A DNA stretch of 20,696 nucleotides, taken from IMG/VR virus record IMGVR_UViG_3300025598_001756, positions 1-20,696 of that record. One strand, given 5' to 3'. The stretch is from a virus. Shown one piece after another: positions 19,190-20,696 of this stretch. A program made the translations under genes and the position numbers. Position 1 is the first letter of the stretch. Each line of letters begins with the position of its first letter. Below the pieces are notes generated by a model that saw nothing but the letters and a program-made list of their open reading frames with translations, was not told the DNA's origin and did no database searches.

Positions 19190-19293
19190 TTTAACTAGAG
19201 AGCAAGCCTAGCATCTTGTAAAAGATACGCTAGCGGAATGGCAGAAATGAGAATACAGACGGAACCTTAAAGCCGAATCCGTCCCTAGTTAAA
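19190..19293 (+). ncRNA. Three-way-junction RNA candidate
   Basis: TTTAACTAG (19190-19198) and CTAGTTAAA (19285-19293) form a perfect 9-bp closing stem. Within it, CTAGC plus ATCTT pairs with AAGAT and GCTAG around a GTAA (GNRA) tetraloop (19208-19233). GACGGA pairs with TCCGTC (19258-19263 with 19278-19283). The text AATGGCAGAAATGAGAATACAGACGGA faintly recalls the D-arm side of a tRNA-Leu, and CCTTAAAG a UAA anticodon loop, but acceptor and T-arm are missing. It matches no RNA family I know. Confidence 0.5.
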
Positions 19294-19301
19294 ACTTTTA
19301 T

Positions 19302-19369
19302 GTCCTGGGAATCCACGCAAAGTTCGCAACTTTGGGCAGTGAGTAGGTGAAACTCCTACGAGGACGCCA
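19302..19369 (+). tRNA. tRNA-like RNA with minimal D-arm
   Basis: GTCCT pairs with AGGAC, followed by G73 and an encoded CCA. An anticodon-like arm CAAAG-TTCGCAA-CTTTG would give CGC (Ala), but the acceptor lacks the G3-U70 of tRNA-Ala. The T-arm stem GTAGG/CCTAC is perfect with a TGAAACT loop. Only about 11 nt lie between acceptor and anticodon stem, enough for at most a GG/CC mini-hairpin. It is a highly degenerate tRNA or a tRNA mimic. Confidence 0.5.
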
Positions 19370-19373
19370 ATTT

Positions 19374-19448
19374 GTTCCTATAGATTAGTGGCTAGATCAT
19401 CGCCCTTTCAAGGCGAAGAACGGGGGTCGGAACCCCGTAGGAACACCA
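19374..19448 (+). tRNA. tRNA-Glu (UUC)
   Basis: Acceptor GTTCCTA/TAGGAAC with A73 and encoded CCA. The D-arm keeps GG, the anticodon loop CTTTCAA gives UUC, and the T-arm CGGGG-GTCGGAA-CCCCG has G54 and G58 but keeps T55 and C56. Its ACACCA end is one strand of a 23-bp inverted repeat with the tRNA-His 5' end. Confidence 0.92.
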
Positions 19449-19528
19449 TATAGAAACACTTCTTCTGGAGCTGATGCCCAGACTAGTCTCTGATGATAAT
19501 CGTCGGAAGAAGTGTTTCTATATGGTGT
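19443..19528 (+). repeat. 23-bp perfect inverted repeat joining tRNA-Glu and tRNA-His
   Basis: Bases 19443-19465 are perfectly complementary to 19506-19528, with a 40-nt loop that can add wobble pairs. The arms reach into the tRNA-Glu ACACCA end and the tRNA-His GGTGT start. The stem would compete with the first acceptor pairs of tRNA-His and sequester the Glu CCA until it is cleaved. It is a likely double-strand RNase substrate for separating the two tRNAs. Confidence 0.85.
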
Positions 19529-19598
19529 CTATAGTGTAGCGGAAACACTAGGGATTGTGGTTCCCTCATCACCGGTTCGAACCCGGTTAGACACCCCA
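19524..19598 (+). tRNA. tRNA-His (GUG)
   Basis: G-1 is encoded and faces C73, the His identity pair. Acceptor GTGTCTA/TAGACAC, anticodon loop TTGTGGT giving GUG, canonical TTCGAAC T-loop, and CCA encoded. Confidence 0.93.
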
Positions 19599-19601
19599 AC
19601 A

Positions 19602-19766
19602 TTAAAGGTTATTTAACCAACGTAAAGCAGAATTTACATTGGTGAAATATTGCATTTCGAAATATTCAGTGTCGTAGACATCGCGCACCATGATACAACA
19701 TACTCCCTTATCATAAGATAAGTGAAAATGCAAACCATTCGGTGTTAAACTGTTGTATGTTTTCAC
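19602..19766 (-). CDS. Small minus-strand protein, 54 residues, between tRNA-His and tRNA-Arg
   Basis: Reading the minus strand from the GTG at 19766 gives 54 codons, with text such as NSLTPNGLHFHLSYDK, CCIMVRDVYDTEYFEMQYF and NSALRWLNNL. The composition is protein-like, with many aromatic residues. The start is supported by a CATAAATA late core that ends exactly 5 nt before the GTG, the same geometry as at three other genes. No Shine-Dalgarno is present, as expected for a leaderless message. It is antisense to the tRNA cluster. No family is recognised. Confidence 0.6.
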   Translation of the reverse strand: MKTYNSLTPNGLHFHLSYDKGVCCIMVRDVYDTEYFEMQYFTNVNSALRWLNNL

Positions 19767-19771
19767 ACTAA

Positions 19772-19779
19772 TATTTATG
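19772..19779 (-). promoter_or_regulatory. Late promoter CATAAATA for the minus-strand small gene (leaderless)
   Basis: Read on the minus strand, CATAAATA, then TTAGT, then GTG. The spacing of 5 nt places the start of transcription at the first base of the GTG. It lies 6 nt from the tRNA-Arg 5' end. Confidence 0.65.
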
Positions 19780-19785
19780 TAGTTT

Positions 19786-19860
19786 GCGTCTGTAGCTCAG
19801 TGGAAGAGTTCTGGTCTTCGAAACCAGCTGGCGGGAGTTCGAATCTCTCCAGACGCACCA
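19786..19860 (+). tRNA. tRNA-Arg (UCG)
   Basis: Acceptor GCGTCTG/CAGACGC, A73 and encoded CCA. Anticodon arm CTGGT-CTTCGAA-ACCAG gives UCG. Canonical T-loop TTCGAAT. Confidence 0.93.
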
Positions 19861-19873
19861 AGAAATTTTATCT

Positions 19874-19912
19874 CGGAGTATAGCACAGCCAGATAGTGCG
19901 CTCGGTTTGGGA
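19874..19912 (+). pseudogene. 5' half of an interrupted tRNA-Pro (UGG)
   Basis: CGGAGTA (acceptor), TA, D-arm GCAC/GTGC, G26, anticodon stem CTCGG and loop TTTGGGA form positions 1-38 of a tRNA-Pro. The sequence then departs from tRNA: no CCGAG follows. A matching 3' acceptor strand TACTCCG-A-CCA appears only at 20664-20674. The gene is therefore split by about 736 bp that holds an HNH gene and another tRNA-Pro. Confidence 0.75.
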
Positions 19913-19935
19913 AAATCTCGTTTTTGTATCGCTAT

Positions 19936-19943
19936 GATAAATA
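19936..19943 (+). promoter_or_regulatory. Late promoter GATAAATA for the HNH gene (leaderless)
   Basis: GATAAATA, then ATAGT, then the ATG at 19949: again exactly 5 nt from core to start codon. Confidence 0.65.
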
Positions 19944-19948
19944 ATAGT

Positions 19949-20431
19949 ATGAAAAACAGAATAACAAAACCAGGTTTGTTAGCAATGAATCGGAAGATAG
20001 GTTGCGTACATTGTGCTAAAGAGACTACAGTAGGAAACATAAAGAAGCATGAAACATCGTGTTTTTTAAATCCTAATAATGTAGTAGAGTGTTTAGTTTG
20101 TAGTAAGCCAATAAAAAACTATAAGGAATCAAAAGGTACTTGTAGTCGTAGTTGTGCTAACAAGCATTTTAGAAGTGGTGAAGGCAACGGTAATTGGAAG
20201 GGTGAAAACTATCAATCCATTTGTTTCCTTCATCATGAAAAGAAGTGTGTAGTATGCGGTGAGGATAAGATTGTAGCAGTTCATCATTATGACCATAATC
20301 ATGAGAATAATGATCCTAACAATTTAGTTCCGCTTTGTCCTACACATCATAGTTATGTACATAGTCGTTATGTTGTTGAGGTACAACCCGCAATAGACGA
20401 GTATGTTAAGAGATTTCTCCGGTTCGCCTAA
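19949..20431 (+). CDS. HNH homing-type endonuclease with zinc fingers
   Basis: A 160-residue protein. Cys pairs at 19/22, 48/51, 65/69, 100/103 and Cys130-His133 suggest several zinc-binding knuckles. VHHYDHNHENNDPNNLVPLCPTHHSYVHS (from residue 111) is the beta-beta-alpha-metal HNH motif. SGEGNGNWKGEN resembles the NUMOD-like GxxNPxW/GxGNxxWKG segment of phage homing enzymes. I chose the ATG at 19949 because of the late promoter 5 nt upstream; the frame is open back to 19907 inside the tRNA-Pro fragment. Its last five codons lie inside the second tRNA-Pro. It probably nicks or cuts a tRNA-Pro target and mobilises itself. Confidence 0.88.
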   Translation: MKNRITKPGLLAMNRKIGCVHCAKETTVGNIKKHETSCFLNPNNVVECLVCSKPIKNYKESKGTCSRSCANKHFRSGEGNGNWKGENYQSICFLHHEKKCVVCGEDKIVAVHHYDHNHENNDPNNLVPLCPTHHSYVHSRYVVEVQPAIDEYVKRFLRFA

Positions 20432-20495
20432 CCTGGTTATGGCACCTCGTTTGGGACGAGGAATAATGTGAGTTCGAATCCCACACTAGAGACCA
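20417..20495 (+). tRNA. tRNA-Pro (UGG), overlapping the HNH gene end
   Basis: D-arm GCC/GGC with GG in the loop, anticodon arm CCTCG-TTTGGGA-CGAGG giving UGG, T-loop TTCGAAT, and CCA encoded. Acceptor CTCCGGT/ACTAGAG has one A-C mismatch and one wobble. Its first 15 bases are also the last codons of the HNH gene. It shares the TTTGGGA loop, but little else, with the broken tRNA-Pro upstream. Confidence 0.82.
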
Positions 20496-20648
20496 AGAGC
20501 AGAGGATAGGTTACATTATCCAGTATGAGTCACTAAGGTAGGTACCTAATCCTTAGGGCAAGCAATAGTACACAAACGCGATGTAACAGGTGGTAGTGAT
20601 CTACTAATGGGCCAGCCTCAAAAATTGTGTCCACCAATTTAGAGTATA
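20496..20648 (+). ncRNA. Structured stretch of unknown nature inside the split tRNA-Pro
   Basis: No gene is visible. GGATA/TATCC (20504-20521), CTAAGG/CCTTAG enclosing the palindrome TAGGTACCTA (20533-20556), GTTACAT paired with ATGTAAC over about 60 nt, and GTAG/CTAC near 20592 give a folded RNA. A GTCCACCA end at 20629-20636 looks like a tRNA 3' end, but I find no full cloverleaf. Confidence 0.4.
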
Positions 20649-20674
20649 AGGTTTGATTCCTGCTACTCCGACCA
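20649..20674 (+). pseudogene. 3' remnant of the interrupted tRNA-Pro
   Basis: AGG-TTTGATT-CCT looks like the inner part of a T-arm, followed by GC and TACTCCG-A-CCA. TACTCCG is the perfect 7-bp partner of CGGAGTA at 19874, which is otherwise unpaired. Positions of about 39-50 are missing, so direct joining of the halves would not restore the anticodon stem. Confidence 0.6.
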
Positions 20675-20696
20675 TAGAACGTGCTGTTTAATCAAC

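Noticed and set aside
19466-19505. Possible hammerhead ribozyme (CTGATGA in the loop of the Glu-His hairpin)
   Set aside because: CTGATGA is present, but there is no stem II followed by GAAA and no NUH cleavage site in the right place.
19768-20040. A 90-codon minus-strand frame across tRNA-Arg and the HNH start
   Set aside because: It is antisense to tRNA-Arg, the tRNA-Pro fragment and the HNH gene; it reads as a shadow.
20556-20636. A second tRNA-Ala ending GTCCACCA
   Set aside because: A partial acceptor with GGGCAAG can be drawn, but there is no anticodon arm with a 7-nt loop and no T-arm.
19913-20648. Group I intron in tRNA-Pro
   Set aside because: I could not find P, Q, R, S or P7-like elements, and joining the flanks would not restore the anticodon stem (no CCGAG in the 3' part).
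1-20696. CRISPR array or insertion sequence
   Set aside because: No regularly spaced direct repeats and no transposase or terminal inverted repeats are visible.

Overview
This AT-rich window, with almost every gene on the plus strand, tight ATGA-type overlaps, a tRNA cluster and T4-type late promoter motifs, looks like part of a large T4-like myovirus genome (or a metagenome-assembled relative). Several small proteins and a DUF2452 protein resemble conserved proteins of marine T4-like phages. A circularly permuted two-piece tmRNA and a CspA gene would fit an alphaproteobacterial (for example SAR11-like) host. Marine cyanobacteria also carry permuted tmRNAs, so the host is inferred, not shown. 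No structural or replisome genes lie in the window apart from a FEN-type 5'-3' exonuclease.

Positions 1-2438 are a sugar-nucleotide block: the 3' end of a transketolase-like gene, an SDR-fold protein, a cupin and GDP-mannose 4,6-dehydratase. From 2464 a sigma70-like promoter starts an operon with a cupin-like protein, a HIT protein, a small protein, QueE, a phage conserved protein, a cytidylyltransferase and an SGNH-like protein. A second promoter at 5839 drives the FEN exonuclease almost without a leader. A MazG-like pyrophosphohydrolase, several small proteins and CspA follow.

Positions 8836-9216 hold the permuted tmRNA: acceptor piece first, then the coding piece, then a terminator. After it come a DUF2061 membrane protein and a run of very small genes, one of them a 47-codon unit with its own promoter and terminator. 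tRNA-Tyr is next.

Positions 10313-15572 are an accessory block. Five genes show the HxD...H pattern of 2-oxoglutarate/Fe(II) oxygenases of the aspartyl/asparaginyl-hydroxylase type, and a sixth is possibly related. Among them are a three-His-box fatty-acid desaturase on the minus strand and an unassigned, possibly GNAT-like protein.

Positions 15616-20696 are rich in RNA genes: tRNAs for Ala, Ile, Leu, Thr, Gly, Asp, Glu, His, Arg and Pro, with small proteins between them and several strongly structured RNA stretches that I cannot place in a family. Four tRNAs (Ala, Ile, Gly, Glu) have non-canonical T-loops. One tRNA-Pro is split by a segment of about 736 bp that carries an HNH endonuclease and a second tRNA-Pro.

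Three signals stand out. First, NATAAATA late-promoter motifs lie exactly 5 nt before the start codons of four genes on both strands, so those late messages should be leaderless. Second, the phage encodes a permuted tmRNA whose apparent tag is long and lacks the usual terminal Ala-Ala. Third, T-loop positions 54 and 58 appear to change together (U/A to G/G) in three tRNAs.
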